From assembly GCA_039820405.1 (NCBI GenBank), contig JBCBQC010000022.1, positions 1 through 64,000 on the forward strand: a stretch of 64,000 bases of DNA, given 5' to 3'. The translations under genes were made by a program, and so were the position numbers. Positions 8,175 to 15,708 of the stretch are shown here, piece after piece. The stretch comes from CALLVY01 sp937899855. GTDB taxonomy: Bacteria; Bacteroidota; Bacteroidia; Chitinophagales; Saprospiraceae. The notes under the pieces were generated by a model. It was not told where the DNA came from and made no database searches. It saw only the letters and a list, made by a program, of their open reading frames with translations. Position 1 is the first letter of the stretch, and every line of letters starts with the position of its first letter.

Positions 8175-9164
8175 TCATTTTGTAATTCCCATTTCCAGTA
8201 CTTTGCCCGACACCACTAGGGGGCGCCGACCGTTGATCAATGGATATTCTTTACCTTGGTCGTCGACGTAATAAATCTGAATCTCGTAGTTTTTACCCTT
8301 CTTCTGGAGATTGTTGAAGTGGGCGATTTCCACCAGGTTGCCATCAAAGCGGAAGGGCACGCCCTTGCTGTCGATGGTCGAGTTGGGGAAATTGGGGTTG
8401 CTTTCGATGTAGGAGAGAATTTCGTGGGTATCGGTATTGACGATCTTGAGGAGGAAACGCTCGTCGAGTAGGGCCTGCGGATCGGCATTGCCCAGGTGGA
8501 AATTGACGATGGTGTATTTCCAACCCTTGCCGTTGCGAATGCGGTTGACGGGTTTGCTGTAGCGCTTTTTGCGGGTGATGACGTTGACGAATTCGACGGC
8601 GGTCTCGTTGACGATGTTGTTGATCCGCTGTAAGCGCGCTTCCCGTACCCGGCGGTCCAAAAGTTCGGCCTCGGTGGCTTGCTGTTGCTTAGCCATCTGG
8701 TCTTTTTGTACGTTGAGGGTCTCGACCTGATCCCGAATTTGAGCCTTTTCGGCCTCCAAAGCGTTGATCTTGGCCTGATCCATTTGCCCCTGACGATGGA
8801 TTTCAGCAATTTCCGTCTTTAGCCCCTCGTATTGCTGCTCCATTCGCTTGAGTTTGCGGTCGAAGCTGCGCAGTTGCTTTTTCTGCTGACTCACTTTACC
8901 GGCCAATCGCTTGACCTGGCTCTTGAGAACGGCGACGCTATCGCGTAGCAAGGCGACTTGATTTTCCAGTTCGTGGTTTTCCTCCAGTAGGACCTTATTT
9001 TCCGCAACCGTCGCTTCCAGACTCTCCTCCAAAAAATCAATTTCCTGCTCCTGATTGGTGATGGTCTGGGTTTGACCCTCGATCCGCTGCTGCTGTTTGA
9101 AACCCACGGCGGTAAAGCCTACCAAAAGGGCCGTTCCGAGGATTCCTGCGATTAACTTGGTCAT
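8175..9164 (-). CDS. Membrane-anchored coiled-coil protein, unknown function
   Basis: 329 residues. An N-terminal hydrophobic segment (about residues 4-22) is followed by a long coiled coil (about 30-190) rich in E, Q, K and L heptads. A compact beta-rich C-terminal domain (about 200-329) follows, containing KYTIVNFHLGNADPQALLDE. The layout suggests an inner-membrane-anchored periplasmic protein with a rod and a globular tip. It ends in a strong terminator, and the upstream neighbour on the same strand is a small lipoprotein, so the two may form an envelope operon. I do not recognise the C-terminal family. Confidence 0.7.
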   Translation of the reverse strand: MTKLIAGILGTALLVGFTAVGFKQQQRIEGQTQTITNQEQEIDFLEESLEATVAENKVLLEENHELENQVALLRDSVAVLKSQVKRLAGKVSQQKKQLRSFDRKLKRMEQQYEGLKTEIAEIHRQGQMDQAKINALEAEKAQIRDQVETLNVQKDQMAKQQQATEAELLDRRVREARLQRINNIVNETAVEFVNVITRKKRYSKPVNRIRNGKGWKYTIVNFHLGNADPQALLDERFLLKIVNTDTHEILSYIESNPNFPNSTIDSKGVPFRFDGNLVEIAHFNNLQKKGKNYEIQIYYVDDQGKEYPLINGRRPLVVSGKVLEMGITK

Positions 9165-9204
9165 GTTTGAAATATTTAGATTAAAAAATAAATAGGTATC
9201 TTCT

Positions 9205-9645
9205 TTAGGGGCGATTCAAAAACTCAATGCTGTAGTTGAGCCCCCGTTGGTTGCGTCCGATGGCGATGGTAAAGCGCTCCGGCATGGCGTTGCCATCCAT
9301 GCTGTGTGAAAACTGTGGAATGGCGGCAAAGGAATAGGTGGTTTGCCCCCGATACTTGGCAATTTCGTCCAACTCCATGGATTGAAATTGATCGCTGAGT
9401 TCCCCACTGGCAAATAGGGCCTCAAGGGCATCCCGCATCGGGTTGCCACTGGATTGCTGGATGGGAACGGCGCGAAACTTTTCGTTGTAGTAGGCAATCG
9501 ACCGGAAGGTAAGCTGGGGCTCCTGAATGGCCTCCAGGGCCAGTTGGGCCAAGGGAAGGGGAGGAGCTAGGGTGGAGTACTGACAACCCGATAGTGCTAA
9601 GAAAAAAACTACCAGGAGCAGATTCGGAAGTCGAATTGCACGCAT
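9205..9645 (-). CDS. Small lipoprotein, unknown function
   Basis: 146 residues. The N-terminus MRAIRLPNLLLVVFFLALSGCQ is a lipoprotein signal with lipobox LSGC. The mature part holds QLTFRSIAYYNEKFRAVPIQ and a C-terminal strand FTIAIGRNQRGLNYSIEFL. It is probably co-transcribed with the coiled-coil gene 40 bases downstream. The region upstream is AT-rich and shared with the divergent ctlX-like gene. I do not recognise the family. Confidence 0.65.
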   Translation of the reverse strand: MRAIRLPNLLLVVFFLALSGCQYSTLAPPLPLAQLALEAIQEPQLTFRSIAYYNEKFRAVPIQQSSGNPMRDALEALFASGELSDQFQSMELDEIAKYRGQTTYSFAAIPQFSHSMDGNAMPERFTIAIGRNQRGLNYSIEFLNRP

Positions 9646-9822
9646 ATAAATGGGCTTGTAGTGTATTTATATAAGATTAATTCAAATATTATTCCGAAAT
9701 ATAATATGTCGACGTATTAGAGAAAACTTTAACATTTGAGCCTTGTCCCTGGCTTGGCTCGGCTGGCTTGGACGTGGGAGCGGGATCGGGAAAAAGAGAG
9801 TGGTGGGGCGACGGGAGAATTT

Positions 9823-9852
9823 TTTGGGCTTTCGGAGAAAAACTTATCTTTG
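9823..9852 (+). promoter_or_regulatory. Bacteroidota promoter (TTTG ... TATCTTTG) for the ctlX-like gene
   Basis: TTTG at 9823-9826 and TATCTTTG at 9845-9852 are spaced by 18 bases, close to the described -33/-7 arrangement. It lies 45 bases upstream of the ATG at 9897. An in-frame ATG at 9768 is upstream of the promoter and is therefore rejected as the start. Confidence 0.65.
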
Positions 9853-9896
9853 GGCGATTAAAAAGTCAGCCATTGAAACAGACGACACGACACATC

Positions 9897-10802
9897 ATGA
9901 TGATCCGCCCGGCCCATTTTGGCTACAATAAAGAGACGGCGGGAAACAATGCCTTCCAAAAGCAGGACGACTCCCAAAGCCCGGCGGAGATTCAAAAGCT
10001 GGCGCTTCGGGAATTTGACGGCTTGGTCGGTAAACTGGTGGATCACGGCATCCTCGTCACCGTTCTTGACGACAGCGATGAGCCTCCTAAGCCGGACGCT
10101 GTTTTTCCCAACAACTGGATCAGTACCCACTCCAATGGCATCGTCATCACCTATTCCATGTTTGCCCCCATCCGCCGTCTCGAACGACGGCCCCAATTGG
10201 TTGATCAACTGCTCGAAGCTTTCGAAGCCCAAGCCACCTTCGATTTTTCCCACTATGAGGATGAGGACCGCTTCTTGGAAGGTACGGGAAGTATGATCTT
10301 TGATCGGGAATACCAAATCGTCTACGCCTGCCACAGCCCCCGTACCGATCCGGGCATCCTGGACCAGTTTTGCAAATTGACCAATACGCGCAAAACGCTC
10401 TTCCGGGCGGTCGACGAACGGGGACAGGACATTTACCACACCAACGTCATGATGGCGATGGGTGCTCGCTTCGTCGTCATCTGTCTGGACAGCGTCGCCG
10501 ACGCGCGCGAACGGGCCCTGTTGCTGCACCAATTTGAACGCACCGAAAAGGAGGTCATCGAGATCAGTTTCGAACAGATGTATGCCTTCGCGGGAAACAT
10601 GCTACAGGTGGCCAGTACTTCGGGCGAAACCTACCTGGTAATGTCGGAGACGGCCTACCGTTCGCTGGAACCCCGTCAGATTCGCCAAATCGAAAATTAC
10701 AGCCACATTTTGTACAGCCCCATCCCCACAATCGAGAAATACGGTGGCGGCAGCGTCCGTTGCATGATGGCGGAGATTTTTCTGGAGCCCCGCAGAGGTT
10801 AG
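9897..10802 (+). CDS. ctlX: Amidinotransferase-fold hydrolase (CtlX-like, citrulline/arginine-related)
   Basis: About 301 residues starting MMIRPAHFGYNKETAGNNAFQ, a typical N-terminus of the CtlX family in the pentein/guanidino-modifying superfamily. Visible features are DAVFPNNWISTHSNG, EGTGSMIFDRE and the late VRCMMAEIFL with the candidate catalytic cysteine. Pentein enzymes attack guanidino or ureido carbon via Cys/His/acid. CtlX members are described as citrulline-utilisation hydrolases. The start follows the TAnnTTTG promoter at 9845. A secreted arginine deiminase lies at 32772-34586, so citrulline released outside could be a substrate; that link is inference. Confidence 0.82.
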   Translation: MMIRPAHFGYNKETAGNNAFQKQDDSQSPAEIQKLALREFDGLVGKLVDHGILVTVLDDSDEPPKPDAVFPNNWISTHSNGIVITYSMFAPIRRLERRPQLVDQLLEAFEAQATFDFSHYEDEDRFLEGTGSMIFDREYQIVYACHSPRTDPGILDQFCKLTNTRKTLFRAVDERGQDIYHTNVMMAMGARFVVICLDSVADARERALLLHQFERTEKEVIEISFEQMYAFAGNMLQVASTSGETYLVMSETAYRSLEPRQIRQIENYSHILYSPIPTIEKYGGGSVRCMMAEIFLEPRRG

Positions 10803-10889
10803 CACTGGGGGAAGAAAGGGGTAAAGAAAAGTACGAAGAGAAGAAAACGAGGAATTCGCTCAGGTTCGAGCGGTTTAGCCATTTTAAAT

Positions 10890-11051
10890 CTAATCCCCAA
10901 TCGGATACGGGCAGTGCCGGCAGCCACTTCCGCAGCAGTAGCCCCGTTTGAGGTGGTGCTGGGCGGTGAAGACCATGTAGGGGCCTTCCCAGTAGAAATC
11001 CTCTCCCTCCACCGGAGCCGAGCGCTCCTTTGATTTGTGTGTCTTCTTCAT
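10890..11051 (-). CDS. DUF5522 family miniprotein (cysteine-rich C-terminus)
   Basis: A 53-residue protein from the ATG at 11051. It ends YMVFTAQHHLKRGYCCGSGC and then RHCPY, the hallmark of small DUF5522 proteins. The CC-x-x-x-C-x-x-C cysteines look metal-binding. A longer in-frame start at 11147 would overlap the upstream gene and adds a low-complexity tail, so I reject it. It lies 29 bases after the DUF6580-like membrane gene on the same strand. Function is unknown. Confidence 0.75.
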   Translation of the reverse strand: MKKTHKSKERSAPVEGEDFYWEGPYMVFTAQHHLKRGYCCGSGCRHCPYPIGD

Positions 11052-11080
11052 GAATGGAACAAACTTGGAAAAGGGAAGAT

Positions 11081-11647
11081 CTAGCCCAGAGCCAAACGGG
11101 GGAAACGGTACTGGAGCAGGGCAAAACCACCAAATAGGATCCCACAAAAGAGCAGGTCACCGACCAGGGTATTCCAAAAGAAAGGAATGCCCGCGGCGTA
11201 GCAGGCCATCAAACCCGAAACGGTCTTGGGATAGATCGAAAAACTACCCAGCCAAACGCCAAAGTTGGTGATGAGAAAGAAAAGACTGGACGCCAGTACG
11301 CTGGCCAGTACTACCCGTCCGGCGCTCACCTTTTGCAGCAAGCCCATCCCGAGCAGCACGATGGCGGCAAAACCCAGGTACACCCAGGGGCTGCCCATCC
11401 ACTGAAAACTATCGAAATATTGAGCGTAAACGATATTGTTGAGCAGTACATCGGTCAACCACAATCCCGCCAGTGGAATGATAAAAGCCCAGTATTTTTT
11501 CGTAAAATAAGCCGCCCCAAACAGCCCCATGGCGCCGATGGGCGAAACATTGGGAATGCCCAGCATTAGAAAACGACTGGCCGCAGCGAGGAGAATCAAG
11601 CCAGCGACGATTCCAAAACGAAGATTGAAGGTTGCTTTCTCGGTCAT
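11081..11647 (-). CDS. Multi-pass membrane protein (DUF6580-like)
   Basis: 188 residues with five or six membrane helices. The sequence FLMLGIPNVSPIGAMGLFGAAYF in the first third and GIPFFWNTLVGDLLFCGILFG near the end match my memory of the family named DUF6580. Its size and topology resemble substrate-binding S components of ECF vitamin transporters, but no transporter ATPase is nearby and that reading is only a suggestion. The DUF5522 gene follows in the same orientation. Confidence 0.65.
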   Translation of the reverse strand: MTEKATFNLRFGIVAGLILLAAASRFLMLGIPNVSPIGAMGLFGAAYFTKKYWAFIIPLAGLWLTDVLLNNIVYAQYFDSFQWMGSPWVYLGFAAIVLLGMGLLQKVSAGRVVLASVLASSLFFLITNFGVWLGSFSIYPKTVSGLMACYAAGIPFFWNTLVGDLLFCGILFGGFALLQYRFPRLALG

Positions 11648-11746
11648 GATGATTTTTTGATGTCCAGAACAAGGGCAAAATTAAGGGAAATATAGCGGAA
11701 AACCCAGGGTTTGGCCCGTATAATTGATCCAAATCAAATTCGTAAA

Positions 11747-12256
11747 ATGGAGCGTATCGAGCGCGTTCGGCGCGAGCATTTGGAGACCGTCTACCAACTC
11801 CTGCGATCTTGTGCCACTGCCTTGCTGGAGCGGGGAATCGAGCAATGGAGCGACAACTACCCCCACCGCGATCAGGTGCTGGCGGACTGGCGCGCACAAA
11901 GCCTGTGGGGCCTGTGGCGGGGCGATGCCCTGCTGGGAACCATCACCCTGGACGAAGAACAGGAAGCCCAATACGCCAACATCCAGTGGCAGTGGACCGA
12001 TCAACGCGTACTGGTCATCCACCGCCTGGCCGTTCGTCCCCACGTCCAGGGGCAAGGGCTGGGCCACCGACTCGCGGCCTGGGCCGAAGCCTACGCCCGT
12101 CGCGAAGCCTACGGCGTCATTCGCCTGGACGCCTACTCGGGCAATCCCCATTCCCAGCGCCTGTATAAAAGTCGGAACTACCGTCGCGCTCCCGGAGCCT
12201 GTTGGTTCGACGGTAGAGCACTGCCCTTTTGGTGCTGGGAAAAGCTTATTGTTTGA
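11747..12256 (+). CDS. GNAT-family N-acetyltransferase
   Basis: About 169 residues from the ATG at 11747 (an upstream TTG at 11711 would add 12 poor residues). The acetyl-CoA loop reads VHRLAVRPHVQGQGLGHRLA, the standard R/Q-x-x-G-x-G/A motif, followed by the motif-B region IRLDAYSGNPHSQRLYKSRNY. These enzymes move an acetyl group from acetyl-CoA to an amine; the substrate is unknown. Its 3' end overlaps the convergent PNGase F-like gene by 11 bases. Confidence 0.87.
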   Translation: MERIERVRREHLETVYQLLRSCATALLERGIEQWSDNYPHRDQVLADWRAQSLWGLWRGDALLGTITLDEEQEAQYANIQWQWTDQRVLVIHRLAVRPHVQGQGLGHRLAAWAEAYARREAYGVIRLDAYSGNPHSQRLYKSRNYRRAPGACWFDGRALPFWCWEKLIV

Positions 12257-14525
12257 TCCACGAAAGGCTTTGCGTACCCCGCTCGCTGGTAATCTTTACC
12301 CAATAACTGCCGTTTGGCAGGTAGCGATAGTCGAAAACCTTGGCCTCCAGGGCATCGGCATCCGAAAGACTCTGCTGATCGATCAGTCGGCCGTCCACGG
12401 AGCGCAATTCCAATAAGATATCCTTGCCAAAATCGCCACCCCTGATTTGCCAGGTGCCCGCCGAGGGATTGGGAAACAACTCCGCGTTACGGGCCGTCTC
12501 TAGATCGCGGGTCGAGGTCGCCAAAGAGGTATTGCTGTAGGTGATTACCTGCCCCCGGATGCGGTAATTGGGGTTGAAGCCATCGTTGCAATTGTCGCAA
12601 ATCACGCCGTTGACACAGTCGGGATTGTTGCGGTGGCAAAGGTCCATGTAATCCTCGTGGAAAATGTAGGCCAGTTGGATGGAGTTTCGATCGAGGTAGG
12701 GGTCGAGCTGGTATTCGTAATTGGGGGCAATGATGCCGGGGCACCAACCCGCCCGGTTGCTTTCCCAATTGCCCAACTGCCCATTACAGGCATCGGGGTT
12801 GGGCGTACAATCTACCCAAAGGTCCTGGGCAAAGGTGGAGCTACCGTCGACGTGGATGTGGTGGGTGGCGCGGAAAAATTCGGCGGCGTTGAGGGAATTG
12901 TTGCTGCCCCAGCCGTGTCCGGTGGTAGTCAGCACCAGCTTGGCCTGTTCTGCCGTTTCGGGAAATTGGTACTGCAGGGTATCCATGGGTTGGAGGTTGA
13001 AGGGATCGCCAAAGGGATAGGTGCCCTCCCACAGGGGGTCGACCTGGGAATAGAGGTACTGGGGAATGCCCCGTTCGTAGTTGAGCTCCAGGTTGACGTT
13101 CCACCCCCCCGTGCCCCAGGTATCGATAAAGACGCGCAGTTCTACCTCCCCCTGTAGGAGCGAGGCGTAATCGGTGAGGTTGACGTTGTGAAAACAACCG
13201 ATGCCGTAAGGCGTGATGTAGCGAATGATTTCTACCCACTCGCCATTGGGGGCCTTCACCTGGACGTAGGCCAGCCGGTCCCAGTCGTCACAACCTCCCG
13301 CTACATCGGGGCATTCCACCCAGAAGCTCCCCGAGAGGATGTCATAACTGCCCACAAACTGGGGCAATTCTACGGTCTGGACTTGGCTGCGGACGTTGAT
13401 GGCAAAGTCGATCAAGACCTCATCGAGCGCCAGAATGCGCTGCCCATCATCGGCTTTGGTCACCCGGACCGTCCGCCGTTTTTCCACCGTTTTTCCGTTG
13501 GCCATCTCGGCCACAATGCGGATATCGTGGTCGCCGTAGTACTGCGGTAGCCACCAGTAAACGTAGGCTCCCCTTTCCAGGGTACCGGGAAAACGCTGGT
13601 TGTTGACCTCAAAGTAGACCTCCGTTACCCCCAGGGCATCGGCGTGTTCGATCTCGATGTCGGCGTAGAGCGGATAGCCCGTCAGGTTTTCCATTTCGAG
13701 GGGATAAACGTCGCTGAGGCGGCTGGTGAGCCGGGGCTCGTACAGGTCGGGATTGATGACTTGGAAAACCCGGAAATTTTCGGCGGGGGAGTAATTGTCA
13801 TCTCCCGGGTGAAAGGCCCGGACCAGGATGGTCGTCTCCGATCCCCCCAGACTGATCTTACCAGCGTCGACGTTGGCGTCGCCGGCAAAAACTTCGTAGC
13901 TCACGGGCAATCCGGCGCTGCTACTTGCTCCGGGATCGAAGGGGCTGTCGGTACTCCAGCGCTTGGCGATGTGGGGAAATTCGATGAATTGGGCCTGTTT
14001 GCCCTCGCTGCCACAGGGGTTGTGGGCCACTTGTAGTTCGCCGATGACGAGTCGGTAGTCGACCGGGTCGGTGGCGGCGTTGGAGTGGGCGAGTAGGCGC
14101 AGGTAGCGCGCGTCGGTGGCTCCGAAGTTGATGTTTTTGGTGTCGTAATCGGACTCGCCGAGATAGGGTAGGCTCCCTTTTGCCACACTAAGCCAAGTGC
14201 TGCCATCGTCGCTGAGCAGCAGCTCAAAATCAAGGGGTCGGCCAATGGCCAAATCGGGGTGGGGGCTGAGCTGGACTTGGCTTACGGCGTAGGTTTGTCC
14301 CAGGTCCAGGCTGATCTGGTGGGGAAAAGGAGCCGTCCCCCGGGTCGCCCAGTAGCTGGACAGGTCGCCATCGACGACGTTGGTGGCGGGATTTTTAAAA
14401 TCTTCACTATCCGTACTGAGTACCTGCAATACCCCCGGTGGTAAGGTGACCAGGTCACACTGGGCCATGGCAGTTTGGTGGAATAGGACGGAGAGCAATA
14501 GGTAAAAGAACCATCTAGGGCGCAT
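12246..14525 (-). CDS. Secreted PNGase F-like peptide:N-glycosidase with discoidin domain and T9SS sorting domain
   Basis: 759 residues: a signal peptide (1-21), an F5/8 type C (discoidin) carbohydrate-binding domain (about 35-165), a beta domain resembling MBG repeats (about 178-255), an Ig-like domain (about 260-355), and a two-part PNGase F-like catalytic region (about 370-660). The catalytic region includes CDDWDRLAYVQV, EIIRYITPYG, FIDTWGTGGWNV, TGHGWG and ESNRAGWCPG. A T9SS type A sorting domain starts at LFPNPSAGTWQIRGGDFG. PNGase F cleaves N-linked glycans from asparagine. Two cysteines in CDNCNDG suggest disulfides. It probably acts on glycoproteins outside the cell. Substrate range is not known. 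Confidence 0.82.
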   Translation of the reverse strand: MRPRWFFYLLLSVLFHQTAMAQCDLVTLPPGVLQVLSTDSEDFKNPATNVVDGDLSSYWATRGTAPFPHQISLDLGQTYAVSQVQLSPHPDLAIGRPLDFELLLSDDGSTWLSVAKGSLPYLGESDYDTKNINFGATDARYLRLLAHSNAATDPVDYRLVIGELQVAHNPCGSEGKQAQFIEFPHIAKRWSTDSPFDPGASSSAGLPVSYEVFAGDANVDAGKISLGGSETTILVRAFHPGDDNYSPAENFRVFQVINPDLYEPRLTSRLSDVYPLEMENLTGYPLYADIEIEHADALGVTEVYFEVNNQRFPGTLERGAYVYWWLPQYYGDHDIRIVAEMANGKTVEKRRTVRVTKADDGQRILALDEVLIDFAINVRSQVQTVELPQFVGSYDILSGSFWVECPDVAGGCDDWDRLAYVQVKAPNGEWVEIIRYITPYGIGCFHNVNLTDYASLLQGEVELRVFIDTWGTGGWNVNLELNYERGIPQYLYSQVDPLWEGTYPFGDPFNLQPMDTLQYQFPETAEQAKLVLTTTGHGWGSNNSLNAAEFFRATHHIHVDGSSTFAQDLWVDCTPNPDACNGQLGNWESNRAGWCPGIIAPNYEYQLDPYLDRNSIQLAYIFHEDYMDLCHRNNPDCVNGVICDNCNDGFNPNYRIRGQVITYSNTSLATSTRDLETARNAELFPNPSAGTWQIRGGDFGKDILLELRSVDGRLIDQQSLSDADALEAKVFDYRYLPNGSYWVKITSERGTQSLSWIKQ

Positions 14526-14598
14526 GGTAGGTCAATTTTGTTTTGAAAAATGCTGGCGAAAGCCGATTGCCAGGTTGAGACGGGACACCTTCGCCCCG

Positions 14599-14624
14599 AT
14601 TTTAGCTCATTAAGGTAAGCTAAA
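14599..14624. promoter_or_regulatory. Inverted repeat in divergent promoter region
   Basis: TTTTAGCT and AGCTAAAA form an 8-bp inverted repeat around a 10-base spacer between the PNGase F-like and DUF4349 genes, which diverge. It could be an operator or a hairpin. No regulator is identified. Confidence 0.3.
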
Positions 14625-14708
14625 AATTTCCGAGCCACCGACCAAAAAGCCAGATTTTTGCATCTTTTGGTCGTCAAACAAGCTGTATTTACCCTAAAAC
14701 CCGTTCTT

Positions 14709-15557
14709 ATGTATCTACCACGCACGCTAATCTTGCTCCTCGGATTGTCTTTTTTCGCCTGCTCGGATAGGGCTTCCTTTTCGGAGCCCGGTCTGACTTG
14801 GGAAAGTAAAGTCAGCCCGGCGGAGGTCGATCGCACCCTGGCCAGTCGGTCCGAGTCTTTGGCCCAGTCCGCCTCCACCGCCCCCCGTAGCCCCACGATC
14901 CCCACCGAACGTCAAATCATCCACCGGGCTGACGTACGGGCCGAAGTCCTCGATCTCGCCCAAGCCACGGCTCAGATCAAGCGGGCCCTCCGTCGCCACC
15001 AAGCCTACCTGGCCCAGGAGGAATACACGAGCAGCCACCAGCTCCGGGAGCGCGACCTGACCATCCGCGTGCCGCGCGATCATTTTTTCTCCCTCCTCGA
15101 TACCCTCGCTGCCGAAACCCACTACCTGCTCCACCAAAACGTTCGGGCGCAGGACGTCACCGAAGAATTCGTCGATCTCCAGACGCGGCTCAGGACCAAA
15201 CGGGCGGCCCGCGATCGCTACATCGAGGTGTTGCGGACCCGGGCCAACACTGCCGAAGAGTTACTCCTGGCGGAGGATAAAATTCGCGTGATCCAGGAGG
15301 AGATCGAAGCCCAGGAGGGCCGTTTGCAGTACCTGCAAAACCAAGTGGCCCTCAGCACGATTCAGCTGCACCTGTTCGAAAAGCGAGCCGTAGCGAGTGG
15401 GGTGGGTACCCCACCCTTAGGTCGGCAGGTGCTCGACGCTATCGCCCGGGGCTGGTCCTCTTTGCGCTACACCTTGATCTTCGTAGTGGCGGGATGGCCC
15501 TATTGGCTGGTTTTGCTGCTGCTATTTTGGGGCTGGCGGCGCTGGCGACAGGCCTAA
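14709..15557 (+). CDS. DUF4349 lipoprotein
   Basis: About 282 residues from the ATG at 14709, chosen because it gives a lipoprotein signal ending LSFFAC; an upstream in-frame ATG at 14658 would bury it. The body matches DUF4349: TERQIIHRADVRAEVLDLAQA, then RERDLTIRVPRDHFFSLLDTL, a coiled coil (DLQTRLRTKRAARDRYIEVL to LAEDKIRVIQEEIEAQEGRL), and a C-terminal membrane helix near residue 260. The family is widespread and of unknown function in the envelope. Both a lipid anchor and a C-terminal helix are predicted. Confidence 0.8.
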   Translation: MYLPRTLILLLGLSFFACSDRASFSEPGLTWESKVSPAEVDRTLASRSESLAQSASTAPRSPTIPTERQIIHRADVRAEVLDLAQATAQIKRALRRHQAYLAQEEYTSSHQLRERDLTIRVPRDHFFSLLDTLAAETHYLLHQNVRAQDVTEEFVDLQTRLRTKRAARDRYIEVLRTRANTAEELLLAEDKIRVIQEEIEAQEGRLQYLQNQVALSTIQLHLFEKRAVASGVGTPPLGRQVLDAIARGWSSLRYTLIFVVAGWPYWLVLLLLFWGWRRWRQA

Positions 15558-15708
15558 ACGGGGCGGTACTCAAACATTGGATTGGGATTATTGAAAGAAA
15601 GGGGACGAAATTTAACTTTTTTCTCGTCTACCCGACGAATATTGCTATTTTGGAAGTCCAACTAACGCGCCATCTGGCCCATTGCCGGAGGCATTGAACA
15701 ACCAAAAT

